The position numbers and the translations under genes were made by a program. From Clytia hemisphaerica (lineage: Eukaryota; Cnidaria; Hydrozoa; Leptothecata; Clytiidae), in the NCBI GenBank assembly GCA_902728285.1, contig CACVBU010000681.1:3202413-3266412 (forward strand): a stretch of 64,000 nt of DNA, given 5' to 3'. Below, one piece after another: positions 24,101 through 36,100 of this stretch (position 1 is its first letter; the number at the start of each line of letters is the position of its first letter). Under the pieces are notes generated by a model. That model did not search any database, had not been told where the DNA came from, and saw only the letters and a list, made by a program, of their open reading frames with translations.

Positions 24101-27100
24101 AGATTCACATTAATCGGCCCTCCATAAACAGGCCACAACAAATGTTGACAGCTGAAGTCGAGTGCTTTACCGACCCAAGCAGTGGCAAAAATTCTCTCTG
24201 AAACTGATTTTTCAGATTCACAGTGGTTAGATTTGAAGTTGAAAAGTTTCAATTACAGTGGAGTTTCGAGTTAAGGAGTAAGGTTTATAAGGTAAGGTAT
24301 TGTTAATTGTTAAAGGGACTCTACTGTAGGTCAACCATCCAAAACTAACATCAAGATATAAGAGGAATATTCGACAATCCTGTTGTGTTACTTAGTACCT
24401 GGTTTGCTTTTCTCATGATCTTGTTAAATAATCCGAGAATTTGTGTCGAAGGTAGCTCAAGTTCTTTTTCCATCTTTTCAACTGATTTTCTTTGCAGTCC
24501 CATGCCAAGTAAGATAGCCTGAAAAGGATTAAGAATTGGTGTTTGAAGAAGACATTCCAAACTCTGTTCTGGTCGAACCAAGATCAAGTTTAATTTATAG
24601 ATAGTCGAGCTGCCTGAAACTGGCGGGATAAAAGTAAACAAACTTTCATATTTCTTGGCTATCCACACATTATTAACCCTAATCATTTATGCTATTTCAA
24701 TACATTTGGAAATGAATCTCAAGGTTTGGATTACAAATTTCCTATATCTATATATCTTTTTTAAACCTGGATATTACCATCAAAGACGGGATATTTATTT
24801 ATAAGTTGTTTGATAAACGGGATGCATTTCCTTTTTCCATAGTCCGAATGCCACATAAAGATAGCAACTTGCCAGAATCGATTTTTTATTCTTCTTTTGT
24901 TGGTGAACTTCTCAGGATTGCTCGTTCTACGTTACTTTTCGAGGACTTGAAAGTTAAAGCCAAAGTTTTTATACAAAGAATGCGATGTCAAGGTGCTGAA
25001 AACGCAAAGTTAGATTGCAGTCTTCGACGGGTTATAGTTCGTCATTTTTCAGAATTTTCAAGATTTCAACTCTCTCAAGATTCACTCGTTCGCCAGCTCT
25101 TGCGGTGAGCGGTCACGGTGTACGGGGCTTCGAACCGGGTTATAGTCCGATTTTTTAAATTCTCATTCTTTCCCCACTCTTTCCATCTTATTCTTTGAAC
25201 TGTAAAATGTGTGTGAGAGCCACAGGGTTGGATAGTGGCAATCCAATCCCAGTTCCTTCTCTTCTAGTATGCTTTCTTCAACGTTGTGTCAGAAACGTGT
25301 CAAAGGTGTGGCAACTTTGTCTAGTAGAAAGTATACTTCTTTTCTCATTGTAATTTTAGTTTCTTCGGCTGGTTCCGTGTTACGTTTTAGTTTATTTTAT
25401 ATTATTGCGCGCGTTTTATACTTTCAATAAACACATCTTTTTACTATCTTTTATCTGTGGTGGTGTCTAATTAACACTGCTTGGCCTACCTACACAACCC
25501 TATTTCCATCATATAGGAGGATATTTTCACAAATGGCCGAAATCCTGTGTAGGTCGAAAACTGAGGAACAGATAATGTGTTTTTTTTGAAATATTTTTTG
25601 ACTCATATTGAGTTACTTCTTTCCATCTTAACTCATATTGAGTTACTTTCTTCCTTAAAGTCATTTTAGATCACTAGTTTTACATTGACGGGTTTCTATG
25701 TCATCATATTTTCCTTTTCTACTCCAACCTGATTGATTTTCTGTGAATGTTCATTCTAGATTTTTGTTGTATTTGTATTGTCTTTTTGTTTTGTGGGTTT
25801 TTGTCTTTATTGTTTCCATTTTGAGTAGTTGAAGGTTTTATACTTCTAGACTATATATAGTATGAAAATATAAATGTTTTCTCCTGTCAGACCTACAAAC
25901 AACAAAGAGTATATATATATGTTCGTTTTTCTAAACGTTTTGGTCTTGCTGTTTCTGAGAAGGACTTGGATCTTCCATGTATCTATTGGACTCCAAAGAA
26001 ACACAAGACTCCTACTGGTAAACGTTTCATTATCGCTTCAAAACATTGTTCCACCAAACTGATTTCTCGATCTGTCAGTCTAGTTTTTAAGCTTGTTTAC
26101 AGACAAGTTGAAAATTTCCATACAAAAGCAAAGTTTTTGAGCAATTATAATAAATTTTGGGTACTTCAAAATTGTGATCCAGTACTAGATTCACTCAACC
26201 GAATCAATAAAAAGAAAAACGCCAAATCTATTTCCACCTTTGACTTTAGTACATTGTACACAAAGATTCCTCATGACAAACTGATTAAAGAACTATCAGA
26301 GGTCATTGATTTTGTATTTGATGCAGGTAACTGCAAGTTTATCGCTATTTCTAAAAATGATAAAGCGTATTGGTCAAAAACAAAACCCAAATCTTCTGTG
26401 TCTTTTACACAGAATTCTTTGAAAACTGCTATGAAACATCTGATAAAAAATTGTTTTTTCAATGCAGGTGATATTGTTATGTGTCAAGTGATCGGGATTC
26501 CCATGGGAATCGATCCGGCGCCATTTTTGGGGCTAATCTTTTCCTCTACCAATACGAACAAAGGTATATGAGCAGGGTCATTGAGGAAAATAAGGTTAAG
26601 GCTCGCCATTTTCATTCGACTAAAAGATTCATTGATGATTTGTGTGCTATCAATGACGGTAACTTGTTTCAGTCTGTGTATAGAGATATCTATCCAGATG
26701 AGCTTGAACTCAAAATTGAGCACTCTGGTAATCATGCTTCTTTTTTAAACCTGGATATTACCATCAAAGACGGGATATTTATTTATAAGTTGTTTGATAA
26801 ACGGGATGCATTTCCTTTTTCCATAGTCCGAATGCCGCATAAAGATAGCAACTTGCCAGAATCGATTTTTTATTCTTCTTTTGTTGGTGAACTTCTCAGG
26901 ATTGCTCGTTCTACATTACTTTTCGACGACTTGAAAGTTAAAGCCAAAGTTTTTATAAAAAGAATGCGATGTCAAGGTGCTGAAAACGCAAAGTTAGATT
27001 GCAGTCTTCGACGGGTTATAGTTCGTCATTTTTCAGAATTTTCAAGATTTCAACTCTCTCAAGATTCACTCGTTCGCCAGCTCTTGCGGTGAGCGGTCAC

Positions 27101-30100
27101 GGTGTACGGGGCTTCGAACCGGGTTATAGTCCGATTTTTTAAATTCTCATTCTTTCCCCACTCTTTCAATCTTATTCTTTGAACTGTAAATGTGTGTGTG
27201 AGAGCCACAGGGTTGGATAGTGGCAATCCAATCCCAGTTCCTTCTCTTCTAGTATGCTTTCTTCAACGTTGTGGCAGAAACGTGTCAAAGGTGTGGCAAC
27301 TTTGTCTAGTAGAAAGTATACTTCTTTTCTCATTGTAATTTTAGTTTCTTCGGCTGGTTCCGTGGTTTTTACGTTTTAGTTTATTTTATATTATTGCGCG
27401 CGTTTTATACTTTCAATAAACACATCTTTTTACTATCTTTTATCTGTGGTGGTGTTTAATTAACACTGCTTGGCCTACCTACACAACCCTATTTCCATCA
27501 TATAGGAGGATATTTTCGTAAAAGGCCGAAATCCTGTGTAGGTCGAAAACTGAGGAACAGATAATGTGTTTTCTTGAAATATTTTTTGACTCATATTGAG
27601 TTACTTCATTCCATCTTAACTCATATTGAGTTACTTTCTTCCTTAAAGTCATTTTAGATCACTAGTTTTACATTGACGGATTTCTATGTCATCATATTTT
27701 CCTTTTCTACTCCAACCTGATTGATTTTCTGTGAATGTTCATTCTAGATTTTTGTTGTATTTGTATTGTCTTTTTGTTTTGTGGGGTTTTTGTCTTTATT
27801 GTTTCCATTTTGAGTAGTTGAAGGTTTTATACTTCTAGACTATATATATAGTATGAAAATAAAGTGTTTTCTCCTGTCAGATCTACATACGACGCTCTCT
27901 AATTCGACCTTCTTCGATTCGGCACACTCCATTATTCCATAAAATTTAAAGTCACCGTCAGCTATAAACGCTCATAAACGACACTGTATAAATGGATAAG
28001 CTCCCTTATTCGACGAAAATCCAACTCCCCTTGAAAATCGAATTAGAGAGCGCCAGCAGTAGTCACATTCGTTTATAAAAAAGGTGTCTTCAACAATCTT
28101 CAAAAGGACTTACCATTTGGACGACGGATAGATTGAAATCGAATCTTTCCAAGAAATACAAAGACGAAACTGGAACAGAAAAACAAAACATGATGTAATT
28201 TGTAACTTGAATGGATCATTTTTCTGATAATTCTGAAGCATTGGGCCGTTCCATTTTATATAAATACAGGAGTGGACGAACATTTCCAGGGGGTATTTTT
28301 TCATTTTTCAAGTACTAGGTCAAAGGTTATTCTAAAATTTCCAGGGGGTGATAGACTAATTTTTGTTCGTCCACCCTTACTTTTAAGGTATGAAAATAAT
28401 TTCGCCATTTTCCAGGGGGTATTACCACATTTCTAAAAATCCTCTTTTGCCTGAAAGAGGCTCGTCCACCCCCCTGTACGGAAATTTAATGGAACAGCCC
28501 ATTACATTGGCATTTCGGTTTTGTAAATTTTTGCAATCATATTACTCGTTCCAGAAGCCATCCCTCCAGACACTAGAGGCCGGATATAAGTCTAGCGGCC
28601 ATTGATATTCTGTGGAAAAAAGACGGGCTCAAAAAGCATACCTGATTGACAACAAATGCGCTTTTTTGCTTTTAAAGATATCAAGTATCATAAACCGTTT
28701 GAAAGGAAATTTGATTATGAACTATTTTGATACAGTTTTCGCTGAAAATGAAGCTACAAAAATGTTATGATGCTTTTATAAAAGAGCTCTGATTACAGCC
28801 ACAATGGGATGTTAAGTGGAGAACCCAGCTGGCAGATAACGTTGTTTCAACATTCATCTAACGTTATATGGACGTTGCGAACGTTAGATGGACGTCGAAA
28901 CAATGTTATGTGCTAGCTGGGAATATAGGTAATAACCATGGTCTTAGACGAACCATGATGGTTGTTGACGGGTGTTTGAGATTTCCATACATTATACAAA
29001 GTTAAAATCAACTCATGTAAAAGAGTATTCTAAATAATAACCTGTAGGTAGAAGGTCAGTGATGAGGTGATAGTCAGCCATGTTCCGTGCGTACAAATCC
29101 AATCGCTTCAAATCATACTTTGAAAGATGCATCTCCAGCTCTTCTTTTGATAGTACTAAAAACGGATAACATGAGATTATACAACTAATTTTCCAATGAG
29201 TAGTCTAGATCTAGACTACTAATTAAAAACTTTATACTAAAATGCTACTAAAATTGTTTCAAACTAAAAAGAGAGACGCGCTCCAGAGAGAGAGGAAGAA
29301 TTATAAAAACTCTCTCGCACGCGGTTTTTTATGGCAGACTTACTCTTTTTCGGCTTTGGGGCACAGAATTACCCTTATATAATGGTCTGGAAATCGAGAC
29401 TATCTAATAAGTAGAAATTCAATCTTAAAATGAGGGTAAAAGCGAAAAAAAGATCTGTAGACAAATTACAAATTCTTAAAAATTAGGAAGTGGGGATTCT
29501 GATTGGATTTGCTTGGAGATTCTCAACTATCTGTCGTTAAAAAAGGCTTCTGTAAGGCGCCATCCGTTTTAAACCAATCAAAATGATTTTATTCCAATGT
29601 ACCGTTTTTAGTGTTTTGACCACTTGCGTGTTTCATCTGTAGCATGCTCAAACCAAGACTTGATTTAAAGTTACCAAACTCGTAAGATAACAAGGAACAG
29701 AACCTCTTTCTGAAATCTAAAAAAGAAAACATAGAAGGAATTTCATCAATATCATCATCGGTTTTCAGGGAAGTAGAGCTATTGCCAGCTGTACTTGGTT
29801 TCTTTAAAAGGAATTTTCAGCCAATAAACTTAGTTGAATGAAATATTAATGCAAATTTAGAGTTTTAATTTTAGAAAAACTCAGATGGGAAGTTCCTATT
29901 TTAGTGGAAACTTCAAGAAACTAAGCCTACCCTTAAGCCCGACCCTCGGATTATAAAAATTATTGTCGGGACCTAAGCTCCACGAGGTGGGCGAGATGGG
30001 CTGCAATTTACAGAAAGATTCATTTGATAGAGTTTCAATTTCAAGAGCCAAACGTACTTAGCTTAAAACATTTTTTTGGTTAAAGCAGAAGAGAAAAGTT

Positions 30101-33100
30101 GTTCAGTTGCTAACCATAATTCGAAGTTACTACCCAGCTGGCAAACAACGTTGTTTCAACGTTCATCTAACGTTATGTAGACGTTGTGAACGTTAGATAA
30201 ACGTCGAAAAAACGTCGTGTACCAGCTGGGTGGACTGTCAAAAAGCTTAAGCCTCGTTTTAACGAAAAACTCTTACCTAACAAAATTTTGATAATAAAAA
30301 CACCCTACTCAATCCAGGAACAAAGTGTTCTAAATATAACCATTTTTCGAATTCTTCATGCTACCTCGAAGTATTAGGGACACGATTATTATACACACGA
30401 CTAAAGTTGAAAGCAATAGGAACTATACCTAGCCAATAATGGTGAAGCCATGATTGTTGCGATGTTGAGCTTTCTTGATTCAAAACTTTCAACATGATAC
30501 ACGAGTGTTCTCCTGTCAGCTCGTTCTAAACAGTCAATTTCAGTTGTGATTAGAATATTAAAGCTAAGACCATGTTCAGACGTTACAGTTTCGTATTGTT
30601 CCGAAGCGAAACGGTTCCGAGACAAGTGTGAACGTCAAAATTCGAAACGTCAAAAAACAAGACCTTACAAAGCAAAACAAATCGAAACGGCTTCACTCCA
30701 CTATCTTTATCGAAACGGAACTGCTATGTTTTCTTGCTCCGAAAAGTTCTGAAACCAATATGAACACTCTCGATCCGTAACAGAAACTATAGCGGAATAA
30801 TACGAAAGGGTAACGTCTGAACATGATCTAAGTTAACGAACGATACCTAAGAGAAGGTTGGAATTGCTATGAAAATAATGCTAAGTTTGCGAAAACATTG
30901 CAGAGTTTATGTATGTGTGTTTTTTTGCGACGGAGGTGGTAAAGTTCTAATTTGTCTTGTTCTTAACTGATTGAGGTCGACGGTAAATCAGTATTTTTAC
31001 CGTCCTCGATTTTGCGGGTCCAAGCTGCGGGCTATTCCAAATCGCTTCAGTCACTTTACCGTCCTCAAAAGTGCAAATACATAAACTCGCTATTGCAGTT
31101 GTCAAAATAAATCATTGAAAAAGAACGGCGCGCGCTACGTGATCTGCATTCTTGATGGTCCAAGTGAATAATTTGTAATGCTTTTGCAAGATCAGTAAGC
31201 AAAAAAAATATCTTTAAGGTGTTTTATTTTAGCTTTTTGTATCAATAATAGTAATGCTGAAATTAAATTAAACTCGTATATGGAAGTATTGTCGAAATAT
31301 TACTCTCTCTACACCGGTTCGCAGCAGTGATAAAGAATAAAATATTGATTTGAAACTTAAACAGTAAAAACTTACAGCTGATTGTCGTAGATATACTGGG
31401 ACGAATTCTGATTTCTTCCAAAACCTAAAAAGAACAATTAGAAAGACAGCTACTGACTATATCCAAGGAATTATCATCTCTGTCACCATCACTGATCTCT
31501 AATTAAATTTAACTATCTTTATGGAACATATCCCAAGGACGCAGTATGTTTTATTAAACCTTCAAATATTAAGCGATCCATGATATGCACCACTGCAACG
31601 ACTTTACGAAATTATGCAACATTTCTGTGTTTTTTTTCATCCAATACGTCACTTTTTCTATTGTTTAATTGACGTATTTGGTGGAAAATTTGAAAAGTTC
31701 TCAGACTAGACTCTCCAGTGGTGCATATTATGAATTAATATTCAATCAGTTTTGAAGCAAATTGTAAGCACAGTGGAGTCTCTTTATAACTCGAACGTCT
31801 CCTTAACTCGAACAACGTTTCTAATCCCTTTAGTTAACAACGCCTTATAAATCCTACTCTATAACTCGAACAAATCGGCGATCCCCATGCGCGTTCGAGT
31901 TATAGAAACTCCGCGGTACATATATGATAATCAGTATAAATCTTATGCACCAAAGTTTGATATGTCTGAAAGGATGCGGGGAACTCTCATGGTAAAGATT
32001 TAAAACTATTTGTTATACCTTAATTGCATATCTGATGATCGCACAAGGCGTGAAACTGACAGTAATATATGGATTTTAAATTTTAGATTTTAAATTTTAA
32101 CAAATGAAAATATATGTACCTTAATTGCATTAATTTTCGCGCACCTTTTTCGCGAAAATAAAAGGTGCGCGAGTTAGTGATCGTTCTGAACGTGTAGAAA
32201 TCTCATTTTAGGGCTTTTTTAATAAAATGGGACCTAGATCCATGATAAATATGCCTCTGGGATGTAAATTTAGCTTGAATACCCACTTAAAGTGAGTAAA
32301 ACTCAATCTAAATCGTCAAAAACACTCAAAAAATATCCCAGAATTTGCAAGATGCGCGAAAATAAAAGGCTCGCGAAAATTAATGGAATTAAGGTATATT
32401 CTGATATACTTGAAAACCAACTTACTTGAGAAGATCGTTAGTCAATCCGTACGAGACACCAAGGTAATCTAAACGTTCAGGTTTACGTTCATTCAATTTC
32501 AACAATAACGGTGGTAGATTCTTTCTTGGTTTGATTGTCTCCTCTAGAAAATCTCCTTCGATTTCTTCGTCTGTAACCTGGCGTTAGAATAGGATAATAC
32601 TGAAAATATCTTGTCATAGAAATATAGACTCCATGCCATTGATTTCAAAGCCCCAAAGAGGCTAGAGCCGAAACTCTTGGACTGGAAAAGCCACTTATTT
32701 CTCATCCAAAACACAAACGTCAGATTAAAAACAAGCTACATGCTGAATGGACCTACCTGAAGATTGATGTAATAAGACAATTGAAAAATGAGAACAATAG
32801 TATGAAAATGCAGAATAATACGAGAATAACTCGAGACATTCATGGAATCCGGTGATTCTCGGCTGTTCTGGTAATTTTTAGAAAGTTCCTGTACCAAAAT
32901 CAGTTTCATTGAAAATTGAACCATGCTTAATCGTGTACATAAGTGATGTTTTTGTTTGAAAAAAAAAGACATGAAACGAAAAAATCCAATGAAAATCTGC
33001 AAAAACGGAAATTTCTGGCTTTTTTGGCCGGAAAAAACATTTTCTCAAAAATCGAACTCGGTCATGTTTTGAGCATTGCGAATACGCATCATTCTGCAAA

Positions 33101-36100
33101 AAATCTGAGAAAAATAAGGATGAGAAAATGTCAAAAAAAAACGGTTTTTCCGGCATATTTCCGGCATTTTCGAAAATCGGGCTCCGTCACATTTTAAGTA
33201 TTGTCATTTTGCATCAGTGTGCAAAATTTCATAAAAAAATAAAGTACAGCTCGAGAAATTCAAGAAATACTGTCTTTCCGGCGAAAATAGGCTGTTCCGG
33301 CGATTATTGAATAGTTCCGGCTTCTAAAATCAATTTCATTGAAAATTGGAACATACTTGATGGTGGGCATTGCTATTAAAGTCTGTCCAGATATAATTGG
33401 CAGTGGAAACAAGAATGCCTGTAACTTTTAATAGTGAAATATAATTCCAAAATTTTTTTTTGCTTGTTTTAGAGAATCAAAAGCGCTATATTTGAATGTA
33501 TTTTTTGTTGAAAAATTCGCGAGTTTTAGCAGTTAAATTTACCATTGCAAAAATTGAGCTTTTTTTCTTTTTATGCTATAACGTTCATTTTTAAACTAGT
33601 GGTAGTTTAACCTTAGGTAAAGAAGGTTGTTGAATTTCAAGCCAAACGGAAAAGTCCTTCGGAAGATATAGGACCCGAAATACCCCTTGGTAGCACTTTT
33701 CTGTGAAATATCAAATCTCCAAATTTTTACTAAAAACGGTGGTTATGTTATCTTTTTTTTAACATTCAATTAAAAGTTGTGTTGCTGCATTTGCGTTATT
33801 GGTATCATTGATCATTTCGAAACAAAGTGAATGCACAGTTTGATTGTTTTTATTGAAACGATAAGCACATTGAACTTACATTGCCTTTGTTGTTTTTAAG
33901 TAATTATAGAACTTTGCTACTTCCCAAAACACTTTGCACAGTTTGACAATGAGGTCATTATCGTAAAAAGATCGTAAAATGTGTTATAATATATGATTGA
34001 AAAACTGTTTTATCATCACTACCCCCGTTTTTATTAAAAATTTGGAGATTTGATGTTTCACAGAAAAATGCTACCAAGGGGTATTTCGGGTCCCATATCT
34101 TCCGAACGACTTATCCGTTTGCCTTAAATTTAACAATCTTCTTGACCTAAGGTTGAACTACCACTGGTGTAAAAATGACCGTTGTAGCATAAAAAGAAAA
34201 AAAGCTCAATTTTTGCAATCGCAAATTAAACCGCTAAAACTCGCAAATTTTTCAACAAAAAATACATTCAAATATAGCGCTTTTGATTTTCTAAAAGAAG
34301 CAAAAACATTTTTTGCAATTATATCGGACTATCAAAAGTTACAGGCATTCTTGTGTCCACTGCCAATTATATCTGGACAGACTTTAATAATTTTTTTGAA
34401 TGAAAAAACAACCAACTATAAGGAAAAAGTCTCAAAAATCGGACTCGGCCATGTTTTGGGCATTGTTAATACGCATCTTTGAGCAAAAAATCAGAAAAAA
34501 CTAATGATAAAATCTCGAGAAAGTGCCAAAAAATCAGTTTTTCCGGGATATTTCCGGCATTTTCGGCCGAAAATTTTTTTTCCCAAAAATCGGGCTCCGT
34601 CACATTTTGGGCATTGCCATTTTGCATCATTGTGCAAAAAATCAGAAAAAACTAATGAGCCAATCCCGAGAAAAGCTGGCAACAGACGAACGAACGAACG
34701 AACGAACGAACGAACGAACGAACGAACGAACGAACGAACGAACGAACGAACGAACGAACGAACGAACGAACGAACGAACGAACGAACGAACGAACGAACG
34801 AACGAACGGACGGACGGACGAACGGAAATGGGTTAATTTAAAGGACCTCCACCGGGGTACCCGGAGGTAGGTTCAATAAAACTCATCGCCTGATTAAAGA
34901 AAATATGTCGCGCGAAAACAAAGAAAGGGCTAGATTCAATCGGCCATTCTAAATGCAGCGAAAACCTTAAGGCTTCTTGCTAGAAAAAGGTTGAAGATTC
35001 AGTAAACCAATGGGCCATACCTCGCCATTGTTATATCCATGCTTTACTATTTTCTCAGAAAGGGTCAGAGAAAACCTTGGGTATGGGTATATTGTTGAAA
35101 CCATTTTGACCGAGATTTTTTAAACCCTCCCAGAAGAGAGTTACAGTAAAACGGTACCACCTACATCGACAATACATTAAAGGAAGAAATTTTGGCGGGA
35201 AGAAAATTTGGCGGGTTTGGCGGATTTGTCAGAAATCCACCAAATTAAAGTCTATTCACGATAAGTGTGCACTCTTTTTTCATTTACCTTTAACTTTTGA
35301 AGGAATTCTTCAATCTTTATAAATTTGGTATCATTGGAAAGATATTACTGAGTGGAACAATTTAAAATAAAAAGGTCTTTGAAAAAATGAAGAAGATGAA
35401 GAAGATGAAAATGAAGAAGAAAAAAATGAAGATCTTGTAGAGAAGTGCTATAACTTTCATTTTCACTGGAGTAAATCTTTGATTATTGAACGAAAAATTT
35501 CTTAAAATTAATCATTCAGTCAAAAGATATCAAACAAAGTTATAAGCTGATTGACGTCTAAAAACGCTGTTTTCTGCTGTTTTTTGGGGTCAATCACTTA
35601 TCAACTTTGTATCATAACTTTATATTGGATAAATATTTTAGTGAAATTTCTTCACAGTGATGATCTCCTAAGATCAAAGAATCTCTCCAGTGAAAATGAA
35701 AGTTATAGCACTTCTCTAAAAGATCTTCATTTTTTTCTTCTTCATTTTCATCTTCGTTTTTAGGATTTTTTCAAAGACTTTTTTATTTTAAATTGTTCCA
35801 CTCGGTAATATCTTTCCAATGATACCAAATTTATAAAGATTGAAGAATTCCTTCAAAAGTTATAGGTAAATGAAAAAAGAGTGCACATTATCGTGAATAG
35901 ACTTTCAGTTCCCACCAAATAAATTTTTTTCATCCATTCGCTAAATTTAATTCCCGCCAAATTTATTTTTTTCCTTTTATGTCCGATTTTTCACAATTTA
36001 CCCTCGATATCAATGTTTTCACCCTGATTTCAAATTAAAAAAATCCGTCATCCGCCAAAATAAATTCTCGCCAAAATTAGCTTTTTCCTTAATCCGCCAA

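Larger units (their letters stand above)
24757..27890 (+). mobile_element. Penelope-like retroelement, partial copy plus longer copy head to tail
   Basis: 24757-25898 and 26741-27890 are direct repeats of about 1.14 kb (offset 1984 bases) with very few differences. The first is only the 3' part of the element; the second follows at once with more of the coding region. Partial-plus-longer tandem copies are characteristic of Penelope-like elements (the so-called pLTR). It sits in a NAT10 intron, antisense to NAT10. Confidence 0.8.

Noticed and set aside
25100-25898. Possible hammerhead ribozyme in the Penelope-like tandem repeat
   Set aside because: Such elements often carry one, but I found no CTGATGA core on either strand, only isolated CGAAA strings.
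34504-34870. Open frames with long NERT repeats
   Set aside because: Produced by the GAAC microsatellite.
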